DNA from: Ascochyta rabiei
Lineage: Eukaryota > Ascomycota > Dothideomycetes > Pleosporales > Didymellaceae
Assembly: GCF_004011695.2 (NCBI RefSeq)
Contig: NC_082417.1
Span: 1,240,001 to 1,304,000 of the forward strand
Direction: 5' to 3'
DNA: 64,000 nt
Part shown: positions 1-10,561 of the stretch, in pieces
Numbering within the stretch: position 1 is the stretch's first letter
Layout of the letters: each line of letters opens with the position of its first letter
Program-made: the position numbers and the translations under genes
Notes under the pieces: model-generated
Told to the model about the DNA's origin: nothing
What the model saw: the letters and a program-made list of their open reading frames with translations, nothing else
Database searches by the model: none

Positions 1-817
1 CAGCCCCTGGAGACCTCACAAAAGAGCCTGAGGATCCCAGACACCGATGCCTTGGTGTCCTCTGGTGTTACTACTTTCCACACGCCCCCACTGTCGTCTC
101 ACAGCTCCTCATGTAGCGGAGATTTGGACAGTGGAAGGAAGTCTGGGGTTGAAAAGTGAATGCCGAGAAATCCACCCGACACTGTTTTTTCCCCCATGCG
201 TTTCACTGTCGTGGAGATGCTACTGTAGGTTGGTCTAATCGCAGGTTAGTTGTCGCCAGCAGTGAAGAAGGCCCAGATGCGTGTTTAGCCCATGTATGGG
301 GAATCGTCGTCGCCCGGAGTCTTGTTGTTGATAGTATGGAAATTGGTCTGGGAACGTGTGCGGTCGTTCAGACCTCTGCTCGCACCCTCAGCACGACACG
401 AGTGTTTCGTTCTGGCGTTGAGTCGATTGGCGTCTCTGGAAGGCGAGTCGTTAGTCGCGTTTTGGGCTTTTGAGACATCCTGCAGCGCGATGGGATTCAT
501 CTATCGAAAACCAGTAGACGAGTATCAGGCTGACATCGGATTTGGCGGGCTGGATGTGGTTACATAGAAACGAGCGAAACATGGCTCAGTAACGCTAAAG
601 TGAAGACTGATGCTGCGAAATAAAATTCCGAAAAAGGGGAGGAAAGTGCTATCATACTCCCCGCCGTCGCTGGCCTTACTGAAAACTCAACATCAACCTC
701 GCGAGTTCGAAGAACAACCCACCAACTCATCACCCAGACAGCATGCCATTCCAGGCACTTCCCACCGCAGCACTGGGAATCCACATCTCGAGACGGACAG
801 CGAAGCTCCCGCGGCCG
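1..817. other. No supported gene (window left edge)
   Basis: Only short overlapping open frames on both strands; none shows a recognisable domain, a good start context or spliceable continuation. The right part may be 3' untranslated or alternative 3' coding sequence of the F-box-like gene that reads leftward from 2361. Confidence 0.4.
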
Positions 818-1080
818 TTACGACAGAGACCCGTAACCGTCCTGTACTGCCCTCCGCGGTGCTTCCAGAAGTCCCCCAGATCCTCGCGCACCACGCGGTG
901 GACGCCCCGTTTCTGCGTGTCGTGGCGACTCCAGTAGAACCAGCCGATCTGGCGACGCTCCTGGAAGGCATGGTGTCAGTAGTAGCTCGTCTAGAAATAA
1001 GGGAAACGCACTGATATGGCTGCTCCACAACATGCCAGAGCTAGTGTGACTGGTGTAAAGAGACAGCGGAAAAAGGTCGC

Positions 1081-2361
1081 TCAGTGCGAGGTCGGTACAT
1101 TGAGCCATGCGAGTCCTTGCTGTATGTCCCTTCCATCTCCGCTGCAGCAGCTCAGTCGCCGCGGACAGCTGGGGCCTGAGTACATGCGCGGTCCGGGCTG
1201 CTGCATTACTTGCGTCCAGTGGATCTGGTGGGCGACGCGGTGGTGGGTCGGTAGGAGAGAGCCGACGGTGAGCCACCCGCGCATGGCGATAACCTTGAGG
1301 AACCTCAGCATTAAGGCCCGTGGATAGATGTCGACTCGTGACTTTCTGCAAGGGAAAACCGCACGATGTGTACTGATGGAATCGAAAATGTGGATTTTAG
1401 GAAATCTATGTCTTACCTTGTTCCATGGAAGCTCCCTTCTGACCACCCGATCTCTGTGCTCAGCGCTATATGCATCTGCCACCTCATCAACGATCTTGCC
1501 AAACAGGATGTCGCTTTCCATGCTTTTGTCGCAAGTCCCAATATCAGAGTGACGCAAGGCCTGCAGTATGCCTCGCAGCCACAGTCCATTGGCGTCGTTA
1601 GCTAGTACGCGCTCGCCGCACCACTGATGGAGCAAGGAACAATCCCACATATCACCGCGTGAGCTCCATCTATATGCAGAGCGTAAAGTGTCGTATACAA
1701 TTGACCGATCACAGCCAGCCTCTGCCACGGCGAAGCGGACCGTCTCCAGCGTGGGCGGCCTACCGAGTCGACGATTGTGGTTGAACAGCTCCACAGCGTC
1801 GAGATTGTTTTCCAAGAACGCCTGCCGTCTTCCGTTGATAGCGGTATGGCTCATGTCTGAATCCCGCCAATCAACCGTCATACTCGTGATCCAGAGCAGG
1901 AAGCGTAAGAACCGGACCTTTTCCAAAGTCCAAGGCCCGCACAGAAGCTTCCTAGGCAATCGGCAACGAACGAAAGCCAGTCGTGGCAAGTGACTTCGCG
2001 AGAAGACCATGGATGTTGCATTCTCAAAGTTCGGAGGCCATTGGGCATCAAAGCACCCTTCGTCCGGCGTGAGCCCGCACAGACACCCATTGTTCGCATA
2101 CGTCCTGACGACCCAGCTCTTGAAGAACGACCAGGTCATCCACTTGCTAGCGAATATAGCTGTCTGGGCGGCAGAACGCACGGCATAGTCCTCACATCTC
2201 CGGGTTAGGTAGTAGTCGCATGCGTTGTAGTAGACGTGATCGCTCGACAGTCGAGCACCTAGGATACCAGAGGCCTGGATAAGGGCGAGGTTGTAGCCGG
2301 AAGATGCAAAGATGGGCTGCAAAAGCTCAACTGGAAGGCTTTCAATCGCTGCTGTGGTCAT
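1081..2361 (-). CDS. F-box-like domain protein
   Basis: An open frame of 426 codons starts at an ATG at 2361. The N-terminus (residues about 6-50) reads as a fungal F-box-like domain, with the core ESLPVELLQPIF followed by a helical stretch. F-box proteins recruit substrates to SCF ubiquitin ligases; the C-terminal part, which would define the substrate, is not recognisable to me. A plausible 71-nt intron lies at 1346-1416 (donor GTAAGA, acceptor TTTTCCCTTGCAG). If used, it shifts the frame and the protein ends at 818 instead of 1081. The unspliced continuation looks somewhat more protein-like, so I kept it. Family assignment is moderate; the 3' end is uncertain. Confidence 0.58.
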   Translation of the reverse strand: MTTAAIESLPVELLQPIFASSGYNLALIQASGILGARLSSDHVYYNACDYYLTRRCEDYAVRSAAQTAIFASKWMTWSFFKSWVVRTYANNGCLCGLTPDEGCFDAQWPPNFENATSMVFSRSHLPRLAFVRCRLPRKLLCGPWTLEKVRFLRFLLWITSMTVDWRDSDMSHTAINGRRQAFLENNLDAVELFNHNRRLGRPPTLETVRFAVAEAGCDRSIVYDTLRSAYRWSSRGDMWDCSLLHQWCGERVLANDANGLWLRGILQALRHSDIGTCDKSMESDILFGKIVDEVADAYSAEHRDRVVRRELPWNKVRHRFPKIHIFDSISTHRAVFPCRKSRVDIYPRALMLRFLKVIAMRGWLTVGSLLPTHHRVAHQIHWTQVMQQPGPRMYSGPSCPRRLSCCSGDGRDIQQGLAWLNVPTSH

Positions 2362-3679
2362 CTTGACAGTGATCGAAACCTGTGGCCTGTGATGATGTCA
2401 AGACCTCTAGATTGATGTGAGTACTGTGATGGCTTCCCAGTGTGCTGTGGAGACGCAGGCAGGCGTGTCGAGTGTGGCAGCGAGATCCTTCGAGCAGCAA
2501 CGACCATCGAAAAGGAAGAACGAGGCGCTTCCCATATCGCGCGAAGGAATGCCACGCCATGCCCGCCTAAACGCCTGACCAGCGGCCGTAAAGCGGTAGC
2601 ATGACCTCGGTCGCTCGGTCACACTTACCCCGCTGTCTCCCCACACGCTAAGAAGACCCACTTTAGCTAGCCCCGGGGACGAGCGGCAACTCTACCCGAC
2701 GACATCATCACTCACTTGCTGTTGCGCGATCGCAGGAGAAAGTTACAGTCGCGTTCACATCCAGCACGATCAAGTGTCAACAGGTATGCGTTGAGTCTGT
2801 CAAGTGACATTAGATTTTTCAAGGATGTCAGCGCGTTTCAGTGGCTCAAAGCCAGATAACAAGCCCAGGCAACGCAGTAAGACAGCATACAGACTCACAA
2901 TTGCACGTAGATCTGCAACATGTACAGAGAAATGCCTCGAGTCAAGCCGAGGAGCGACTTTGTTGACAACGTGTGGGGATTTGCTGATTGCATCAGTTTC
3001 TATTTCCCCCTCCCTTCCTTTTCGGTGTAGGAACTCAGACAAAGACGCTTGAGTTCGTACATGTCAAGGCTTCTGATGACTACAGCATTTTCACGGGAAC
3101 ACTTCGTGGCGATGCAGCCGTCCAGGCCAAGCCAACACCCGTCTCCAAGAGCCAGTACCGCGGAGGACTTACAAGACCCTATGCCTTACCACTCACGGCC
3201 TCAAGGTCTTCCAAGTTTTTTTTGTAACTCCATCGATAGAAGCACTGATATTGGAGTGTGAAGTATGTGTGTCCGCAATCAGGACAATCGCAGAGCGGCG
3301 GACGCCTGGGCACAGTGGCCTTAGCAACGCCCCCACCTCTAGAGGGCATCACTGACGCGATCAAATCTTCGTAAGAGAGATCACGAAATTGCTAGCCAGA
3401 GGTTGGTGTTGAGAAGACGCAAGAAGCGGAAAGAATTTCTTCTGTGGGTGACGAGAGGTTAGCGGTAAGCGAGTTTGAGTGGGAGGCGAAGCTGGATAAA
3501 GCAACAGCTCGACGGTGAAGGCTTGGACGCGCGGGAGTCGCAGGTGAAACAGTGTTGTTCGATGGACGTCCAAGCAAGAAGAAGTGCGGCTTGTTGATTA
3601 TGTTTTTGGGTCCTATCGTCTATCTCAGTCGTCCCGAGAATGAAAGTACCCCACCTAGGGTTCAGGCAGTGCTGTTTAC
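2362..3679. other. Intergenic, no supported gene
   Basis: About 1.3 kb between the F-box-like gene and the 3' end of the SurE gene. Only frames under 85 codons occur. A minus-strand frame at 3179-3364 has a short Cys cluster (CDCPDCG) but no gene context, so it is not called. Confidence 0.4.
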
Positions 3680-4797
3680 CTAAGCCGTGTTCGCCGCCTC
3701 CTCACCCAGCTTAATCTCGCCCTGGAACTTGTCGTTGGTGACATGCATGAAGTTCGCCCTCAGCGGGGTAACACTTGTATATCCCTGTGCAACGGCCCAT
3801 CCGTCGTTCCCTGGCTCACTCTGCTCGACACTCTCGTAGACGTCCTTGAACTGCGGGGCCCATTTGAAGTGCTTGTGGCTGTACCTCATGTGCGGCTGGC
3901 CACTTGGCGTCGCAGTGCCGCTGCCCGCCCCACTCTCGGGAAGCAGGTCGTTGTTGGCGCGCAGCTCCTTCTTGCCGAGCTTCTCCTCCTGCTTGCGGAT
4001 CTGGCTCTCCACGTCCGAGGGCGAGTCGTCGGCGTCCGAGGGGACTTGGACGACCTGGAAGCAGCTCCCGGACCTCCACGTGTTCTGCAGCATGTTGGTC
4101 CACAGAATCTTCCTGCTGCCAACGCCGTCGACCAGGGGGACGTTGACGGAGTAGAGGTGGGTGTTGGGGTCCCAGGTGTCATAGAGGTGCTGGATGAGCT
4201 TGGCGCTGAGGTCTGAGGCGCCGGCGATGATGGCGGCGTCGTGGTTGCGGTCGAAGAAGGCGTAGGACAGGGCGATGGACTTGACGCCGCAGACGGCGGC
4301 CTCCATGGCGCCGCCAATGGTGCCCGAGGAGAGGGAGAAGACGGCGGTGCTGTTGCGGCCGTAGTTGGGCCCGGAGACGACGAGGTCAATGGGCCCGCGC
4401 GAGGAAAAGTAGTGGTAAAGGCCGATCTGGGCGCACGAGGCGGGCGTCGAGTCGACGAGCACCCATTCCTCCTCGGTCGAGTCGGGGGGCAGGGGCGTGC
4501 TGTGGGTGGAGCCGTGGTTGGTGAGGCGGCCGTCGGTCGTGGTCTGCAGGGGCGCGGGGCGGTAGTACGAGGGCTTGATGGCCTTGCCGACGAGATGGGC
4601 CTTGCCGATCCACGAGCGCTGGGTGTGGGGGAGCACAACGCTGACGCTGTGTCCGTAGCGCTGCAGCGTCGACACGAGCGAGTGCACGTACGGCGACGAC
4701 TGGTCAGAAGGCGGGCCGTCGTCGTTGGTCACCTGGCCTGTCAGTAGTTACACCGTCTGGTTGCTGAGCTAAGCACGGAACATACGAGGATATGCAT
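3680..4797 (-). CDS. SurE-family 5'-nucleotidase / acid phosphatase
   Basis: SurE enzymes are metal-dependent nucleotidases/phosphatases with an N-terminal metal site. Two exons: 4786-4797 (only 12 nt, ATG CAT ATC CTC) and 3680-4732, with a 53-nt intron (donor GTATGT, acceptor CCAG). Splicing restores the family's N-terminal signature MHILVTNDDGPP; the D-D pair of TNDDG and the later SGPNYGRN motif are metal/active-site elements of the fold. The protein is 354 aa, a usual length for a stand-alone fungal SurE. It lacks the tubulin-tyrosine-ligase half found in yeast PBY1. An exon-2-only model would start at a GTG and lose the metal-binding N-terminus. Confidence 0.9.
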
Positions 4798-5097
4798 TTT
4801 GGTGTGGTGCTGGTGCAATTGGCGCTGTGCACACGTTGGAGCTGGGGACGACGACTGCGGGCGGGGCGGTCGATGCGTGATGTGCTGATGCTGCACAGTT
4901 CCGATCGGAACGAACCTCGTCACGGCCACTCACCACCCAGCGGAGCGTGGCGTGTGCACACGACATCGACCTGGCAGCCTCACCGGCAACCTCTGCCGTG
5001 CACGGAGCCCAATGCCCATGTCGTAGAGCGGTGGACGCACGGCAGGACCTGCATGGCACAGGTGGTGCCCGCTGGTAGCTTCGCTCCGCTTCGTCAT

Positions 5098-5160
5098 CAA
5101 CAAACTCTCGCCATGAATCAACAAACTCTTGCCATGAATCAACAAACTCTCGCCATGAAC
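5098..5160. repeat. 21-nt tandem repeat, 3 copies
   Basis: Three adjacent 21-nt units beginning CAACAAACTC and ending CCATGAAT/C. They differ by one T/C and the last base. The length is a multiple of three, so the array stays open and would encode MNQQTLA units if translated, but no gene is supported here. Confidence 0.85.
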
Positions 5161-5564
5161 CAAGCGTGCAGCTGCAGCCTCAACAAACGAGACGGCGCTC
5201 TTGTAATAGCAGCGGAGAAGGAAGCACACTGCTTCGCCGGCTCAATGATTCATGGACTGCCATGCGCCTCACCATCTCCGAAGCCTGCCATGGCCCCTCC
5301 TCCGTCCGACCTCCGTAGCCGAGAGTCGAGCGTGTGTATGTGTGTGCGACATGGTCAACCACGCAGAAACAAACGGCATCGGCACGCTTTGCTGCGAACG
5401 GCAGGGCCACACGGGCGTTGGCGTCGCAGTCCAAGAGCCGCACGACTCCCGCAGCCAAGAGGCCGCTATTTTCGGCATGGCCTGTTCGGCTCCCCGCCCG
5501 CGCCCGTGACCCGTCCATGGTGAGGCATCGCGACTGACCGAAACATGAGCGCGGAGAGGGGAAG

Positions 5565-5577
5565 TATACTTATAGAG
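5565..5577 (+). promoter_or_regulatory. TATA-like element upstream of the SDR gene
   Basis: TATACTTATAGAG lies about 140 bp before the ATG at 5715. Position and sequence suit a core promoter with a leader of about 100 nt; this is inference only. Confidence 0.35.
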
Positions 5578-5714
5578 AAGACGAGCGCCAGCAATGGACA
5601 ATCCTTACATCCAGCTCGCTCTCAGTCCCTGCATCAGCCCCAGCCATAGCAAAGCCGCAGAATCTGCACGACGATTCAACACAGCCGTCACGTGACCTCC
5701 ACCTTCACACCAAC

Positions 5715-6521
5715 ATGGTCGTCACAGTCCCCACCGCCTCCCTCGAGGGCCAGGTCGCCCTTATCACCGGCGCCGGCCGCGGTATTGGTCGGGGTTGTGC
5801 CATCGAGCTGGGCAAGCGCGGCGCTTCCGTCATCGTCAACTACGTCTCGTCAGAAGGCCCGGCACAGGAAGTCGTCAAGATCATCCAAGGCTTCAACAAC
5901 GGCGCCAAAGCCATCGCCATCCAAGCCGATGTCAGCAAAGTCAGTGAGATCACACGCCTCTTTGAACAAGGCAAGAAAGCTTTTGGCAAAATCAACATCG
6001 TCATGTCCAACTCGGGCACCGAGTCCTGGGACGTGACCGAGGAGATCACAGAGGAGAAGTACGATCACGTCTTCAACCTCAACACGCGCGCCCAGTTCTT
6101 TGTCGGCCAGACGGCGTACAAGTACATCGAGGACAACGGCCGCATCATCCTCATGAGCTCCATCGCCGCCGGCCTGCTAGGCGTCAAGGACCACGCTCTG
6201 TACAACGCGAGCAAGATGGCCGTTATTGGCTTCATCAAGGCCTTCGCCACCGACTTTGGAAAGCGTGGGATCACCGTCAACGGAGTCGCACCTGGCGGAA
6301 TCAAGAGCGACATGTTCACACAAAACGCTTGGCACTATATCCCAGGAGGCAGTCCTGACTGGTCCGCTGAGAAGATCGAGGGCCTGATGGCGAGCCACTG
6401 TCCGCTGGGGCGGTGTGCTGTGCCCGAGGACGTAGCAAGAGTCGTTGCCTTTCTGGCGAGCGAGGATGGCGGGTGGGTCAACGGGCAGGTCTTGACTATT
6501 TCTGGAGGCTCGTCGCAGTAG
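5715..6521 (+). CDS. Tetrahydroxynaphthalene reductase-like SDR
   Basis: 268-aa classical short-chain dehydrogenase/reductase in one exon. The NADPH-binding TGAGRGIG is at residues 18-25, the catalytic Ser in MSSIAAG at about 148-149, and YNASK places Tyr163 and Lys167. The whole sequence resembles the fungal naphthol-reductase/versicolorin-reductase group (T4HN and T3HN reductases of DHN-melanin, Ver-1): note VNYVSSEG, NTRAQFFV and VAPGGIKSDMF. These enzymes reduce polyketide naphthols with NADPH in the cytosol. It ends in GGSSQ, nearer to T4HN- than T3HN-type C-termini in my recollection. No polyketide synthase or scytalone dehydratase is nearby, so a melanin role is inference; it could serve another aromatic polyketide. 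Confidence 0.85.
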   Translation: MVVTVPTASLEGQVALITGAGRGIGRGCAIELGKRGASVIVNYVSSEGPAQEVVKIIQGFNNGAKAIAIQADVSKVSEITRLFEQGKKAFGKINIVMSNSGTESWDVTEEITEEKYDHVFNLNTRAQFFVGQTAYKYIEDNGRIILMSSIAAGLLGVKDHALYNASKMAVIGFIKAFATDFGKRGITVNGVAPGGIKSDMFTQNAWHYIPGGSPDWSAEKIEGLMASHCPLGRCAVPEDVARVVAFLASEDGGWVNGQVLTISGGSSQ

Positions 6522-6684
6522 GCCGTTTTTCTGTGTATCTGTTCTTTTGAGCGAGATCGATGGCCTCCAGCGAGGCTGAGTCGTGTGGAATTCCAATCTT
6601 CTAATCCTTCTGAAGTGCTTCTTTGAAAATTGACCTGTTTCGCTCTTTGCTCAATAACTGTCCCTCCATCGCTAAAGAGGAGTA

Positions 6685-7126
6685 CTAGCTTGCTTGATTA
6701 CGAAAAGGAAACTCATCGTAGACACCCATTGTCGACTCTTGAGAGCAGAGTTCAAACAGCCAGACGTCTTGACACGGGGAGCACAGATTCAGAAGGGGTC
6801 TGGGTACGTTTGTCATCCAACGGATACCTCGCGAAGACCCAGATTCCAACGAACCAGAATCGTCATCTCTGTCGATAGTCGAAACAGAAGAACCCAGAGG
6901 CGCTTGCGAGATCAGACTGTTAGAACCGGGGAGCGAGAAAAATCGAGACGAAGACGATTCCGTGCTCGATGCTCTGCATCTGGTCATCTGGCTGTTGATC
7001 TTCCGAATTCACTCGTTCATGCATTACGCGTCCAATACACAGCAGGGTAGCTTGTGGAGCAGGACTCACTCTGATAAGGGGCGAGTGAGGCTTGAGATGT
7101 TCTTCCGTTGGTCGCTTCCTGCTCAT
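6685..7126 (-). CDS. Small Ser-rich hypothetical protein (tentative)
   Basis: Tentative two-exon model: 7070-7126 (19 codons from ATG at 7126, ending LIR) and 6685-6987, joined over an 82-nt intron with donor GTGAGT and acceptor CAGCCAG. The 119-aa product is rich in Ser and charged residues (for example ASSTESSSSRFF) and has no domain I recognise. It sits tail-to-tail with the SDR and upstream of the GH27 3' end. Support is splice-site quality and open frame only. Confidence 0.28.
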
Positions 7127-7144
7127 CGTTACCAATACAATCGT

Positions 7145-8856
7145 CTATGCAACAACACCCACCCTATCGACGTCCGGTGCGTAAGCGCTCCCAACCCCCT
7201 TAATCACAATGCTGTTCGTTCCTGTTGTGCTGAAGCCAGACAGCTCCACTGCGTAGCTCTTCAGCACGTCCTTGTCCCAGTTATATCCCGTGAGCGGGAA
7301 GCTGACTGTTTTGGCCGCACCGCCGTTCACGCTGATGGACGCTAGCCGCTCGTTGTTGCTGCCGCCCAGGTAGCCGACTTCGCCGTTGATGTAGTCGAAG
7401 TGCACTGCCTGGGTAGCCTGGCTGGTGCGGATGTTGCTCAGGGTGAGCGCGCCGTTGGAGGGGCCGCCGAGGTTGCCGACTTTGTTGGTCGAGGTGCAGC
7501 CCGAGCAGGACTGGAGATTTGCGCCGGCAGCCAGGGAGCCGGTGGATGCGGAGATGTAGCTGTACTTGGTCGTGGTAGAGGTGCGCTTGATGTTGGACAA
7601 GCGCAGAGCGAGCGAGCCGCGGGCGTTTACTTGCTTGGAGAACGAGGCGGCATTTTGGGTGGTTGTGCCAGACCATAGGTCTTTGATGGTTGCAGACTGG
7701 ATACCGAGTGAAGCGAGCTGGACGGTTAGAGTGCGGCGCGCGTTGCTGAGATCTACGACTAGGACGGCCGCATCGCCATTGGCCAAATCGCCGCTCCACA
7801 GATCGCGGTCAGAGGTCCAGCGTTGTTTCAGTGTGATGGGTTTGACGGCCGAGTCCTGGTTGATGGCGAGCAAATCCTTGTTCTGCAAGACTTTAACGGC
7901 ATCGTTAGACAAGGCCGCTACGTCGGTAGAGATCATGAGAGCAGACTTCAGCATAGCCCAGGCCGCGAAATGCGTAGCTTGCTCGTCGAAAGTCATGCCC
8001 TGGTTACCAACCTCAAGCAGATCGGCATCGGCGATATGGCCGGGTCCAATAACACCAGATGCAGCGATGTGAACAGCCTGGTTGTAGATACGGTAGACAT
8101 TTCCCCAGCCCTGAGCAATGTCATCTGACAGACGGAACGATGTCGAGATACCCTTGGTCCAGTCTTTGGGGCCTTGCAGGCCTCCTGAAGTAGAGAACGG
8201 AGTACCCCACTGGCAGATCAGCATGCCCGGAATATCCACGCGCTGCAACTCCTTCCACATCACTCCAAAGCGAGACGCAAAATCGGTTCTCGGGTCTTTG
8301 GGTGCGTTTTGGTTGGTATTTGGTCCATCGACATAGCAGTTGTCGTCTGTCCATATGTCAGTCCGCCAAAACACACTTGACGAGCAGGGCTAAACTTACA
8401 CTTGACATACTCTGTGTTCAGACTCTTGAAGAAATCCGCATCAACAGCTTCATGCCCCAGCGTCCCTAACACCGGACTCGGCACCTGAGTATCGCACATT
8501 CTCACGCCAGCATCGGAATACATAGTCCACTTCATACCCTTGCTCCGCGCAAGATCGCTCAACGGCTTGAGTCCGTTCGGGAACGCACTCGCATTGATCT
8601 CCAACGCTCCGGTGGAAGCATTGCGTTGGCCGTCGCGCGAGGCCCAGCCACAGTCGACTTGGAAGTAATTGTAGCCTGCAGCGACGAAGCCGCGGTCAGC
8701 GAGCGCATTGATGGCTTTGGTGATGCCGTCATTATTTGGGCTGCAGGCAACCTGGTTGTAGGAGTTCCAGCCAAGGACGGGCGTGGATTGGAAGGACTGC
8801 GCTGCTGCAACGGCGGCGCCGGAGAGGGAGAGAAGGGCAAGATTGGGGCCAACCAT
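7145..8856 (-). CDS. GH27 alpha-galactosidase, secreted
   Basis: Hydrolyses terminal alpha-1,6-galactosyl residues of galactomannan or raffinose-type sugars outside the cell. Exons 8400-8856 and 7145-8346 with a 53-nt intron (GTAAGT...ACAG); splicing makes EYVKYDNC, which carries the nucleophile Asp154. The acid/base Asp is in FRLSDDI (about 227-228). The order is signal peptide (about 1-19, cleavage near AAAQS), the GH27 barrel beginning PVLGWNSYN, a beta-sandwich domain, then a C-terminal part (from about residue 420) resembling a CBM35-like module (DYINGEVGYLGGSNNER). Length is 552 aa. Family assignment is firm; the binding-module label is from general resemblance. Confidence 0.93.
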
Positions 8857-9817
8857 AGTGGATGTGTTGAGGAGCTTGCGAAGCTGATGATTTTCAGTCC
8901 TGGTTGCCTGAAGGGGATGGTGTTTGTATCTATGTCTTTACTGCCATCCTATGGTGACGTCTGCTTTCACTGGCAATACCCAGAAATCTCTCGAGCCTGC
9001 CAGTATTCATGTTTGGTCTAGCCAACAGAAGCATGAGATCCGGGTTAACCCTGCGTTTCGGGTTAGTTACGCAAGAGATTTGCAATTTGTGTCCACCTTG
9101 TCACTATACGAGATATTCTAATCAGGTGGTTGACGCGCATCAATGTCCTACTCCGATGAGTTCCTCGTCGCGTCGGTATTCGGTCCGGGATTTTGAAAAA
9201 CCAACCACTGCTCCGGAAAGTATCAGACATTACGCGTCAAAAAACGGGTGAGATTGCAGCTCAGCTCAGGATTCCTTGCAAAGACGTGAGGTGAGCATTG
9301 GTGAACGATAATGAGCACCTGCCTTAAGTGGCTAGTCTGTGTGTCTAATTACACACTAGCTAGGCCACAACCCTGGGGCCCCGCAATTGCATCTCAGTGA
9401 AGCTCCGATTTGGTGGGGAGATTGAAAACTTGTGCTCTGTACTGGCGGAAGCGATACCCTGCGTACTATGGTATCCGGCGAAAGTAGAGTCCCATGGCCA
9501 GTGCGGTGGGTCTTGTGCAAAAACGCCTACTATGTATTAATGTTTATAACGAGCGCGCACAGACGCTGTTGCAGATGACAAAGAGAAAAGATGTCCGCGA
9601 ATTGGTGGAAAGCCAAGAAAACCTCCAAGGTCGGACTTGCCAAGCCTCTGCTTTTCCTCCACATTGCACTGGCCGTGGGACTCTACTTTCGCCGGATACC
9701 ATAGTAAGGTGTTCATGTGAACAAGAATACCCAGGGGGGGCTGAGGCTGCTGTGTTTTGGTTACTTTGACTTCATGTGTCGAAAAGTCTTTATCACTTCC
9801 TTCTCGTGAGGTACGCT
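8857..9817. other. Intergenic, no supported gene
   Basis: 960 bp upstream of the GH27 start and downstream of the GST stop. Only short frames without domain similarity; presumably holds the GH27 promoter. Confidence 0.4.
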
Positions 9818-10561
9818 TTATTTTGAAGCCTCCTGGATCTTCTTGTATGCGTTTTTCACCCCATCCAAGCCCTTCATCTTCTCCAACCACTTCTGAACAG
9901 TAGGATGTCTGTCAAGCGGCACTTGCGCATACTCATGCTGGCGGACCCAAGGCTCGAAATGAGCATCGACCGCCGAAATACCGCCAGGAAGAATGCTCTC
10001 ACCATTTGTCTTCTTAAGCTGGCCTTCCAGAACTGAGTAGCATCGATCCGTCTGCTCGACATAGCGCTTCAGAGCATCCTCGTTCTTGGTGGGATTGTAG
10101 TGCCTGCAACATTGTAAGTCGTTGACAATGGTAACAGTCAGGATGGGTAGAAAATACCTGTACCAATTTGTCTGTCCCGTCATCGGCCCGAGCGTGGTCA
10201 AGAGGAAGTACTCCCACTTCTCGAAATCAACAACGTCCTGCGCCGATGGCTTTCCACCATAGGCACTCCTCGGTCCCAGCTTCGTGCCGTCGGCATCGTA
10301 CTGCCTCCTTACATAGTTGAGAATAGCACCGCTTTCCCAGCTAACAACGCCGGTGTTGGGATCCTCAAGAGCTGGGACACGGCCGTTCTCGTTGATCTTG
10401 AGAAACGTGGCACCTTTGACGCCGTTCTTTGGGTCGTCACCGAATTCCCAAGACTTGACTTCGTATGGAAGCTTGAGGAGTTCCAGGGCGATGGCAACTT
10501 TAATGGGGTTTGGTCCTGTTGCATGAGCGTGCAGAATGAGAGGCTTAGTTTGAGATGACAT
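9818..10561 (-). CDS. Glutathione S-transferase (Ure2p/theta-like)
   Basis: Conjugates glutathione to electrophiles or reduces peroxides in the cytosol. The N-terminal thioredoxin-like domain has PYEVKSWEF, the cis-Pro motif GRVPALEDP and the SNAIL-like WESGAILNYV; the helical C-terminal domain includes GQTNWYRHYNP. The start is set at MSSQTK (10561) because the 35 upstream codons (from 10666) are not GST-like. A 54-nt intron at 10104-10157 (GTATTT...TTGCAG) is in frame without a stop, so an unspliced reading adds 18 hydrophobic residues inside the domain; removing it restores WYRHYNP. The spliced product is 229 aa. Confidence 0.88.
   Translation of the reverse strand: MSSQTKPLILHAHATGPNPIKVAIALELLKLPYEVKSWEFGDDPKNGVKGATFLKINENGRVPALEDPNTGVVSWESGAILNYVRRQYDADGTKLGPRSAYGGKPSAQDVVDFEKWEYFLLTTLGPMTGQTNWYRYFLPILTVTIVNDLQCCRHYNPTKNEDALKRYVEQTDRCYSVLEGQLKKTNGESILPGGISAVDAHFEPWVRQHEYAQVPLDRHPTVQKWLEKMKGLDGVKNAYKKIQEASK

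Larger units (their letters stand above)
4798..5714. other. Divergent intergenic region (SurE / SDR)
   Basis: 917 bp separating the SurE start from the SDR start. It contains the 21-nt tandem repeat at 5098-5160 and a TATA-like sequence at 5565-5577. Overlapping frames up to 243 codons exist but have no family signature and opposing frames are equally long, so they look like composition artefacts. Confidence 0.5.

Noticed and set aside
818..1351. Separate 177-codon minus-strand gene
   Set aside because: More likely an alternative spliced 3' end of the F-box-like gene or chance; no independent domain.
4792..5523. 243-codon plus-strand frame in the SurE/SDR spacer
   Set aside because: Driven by the 21-nt repeat and GC composition; no domain, and opposing frames are equally open.
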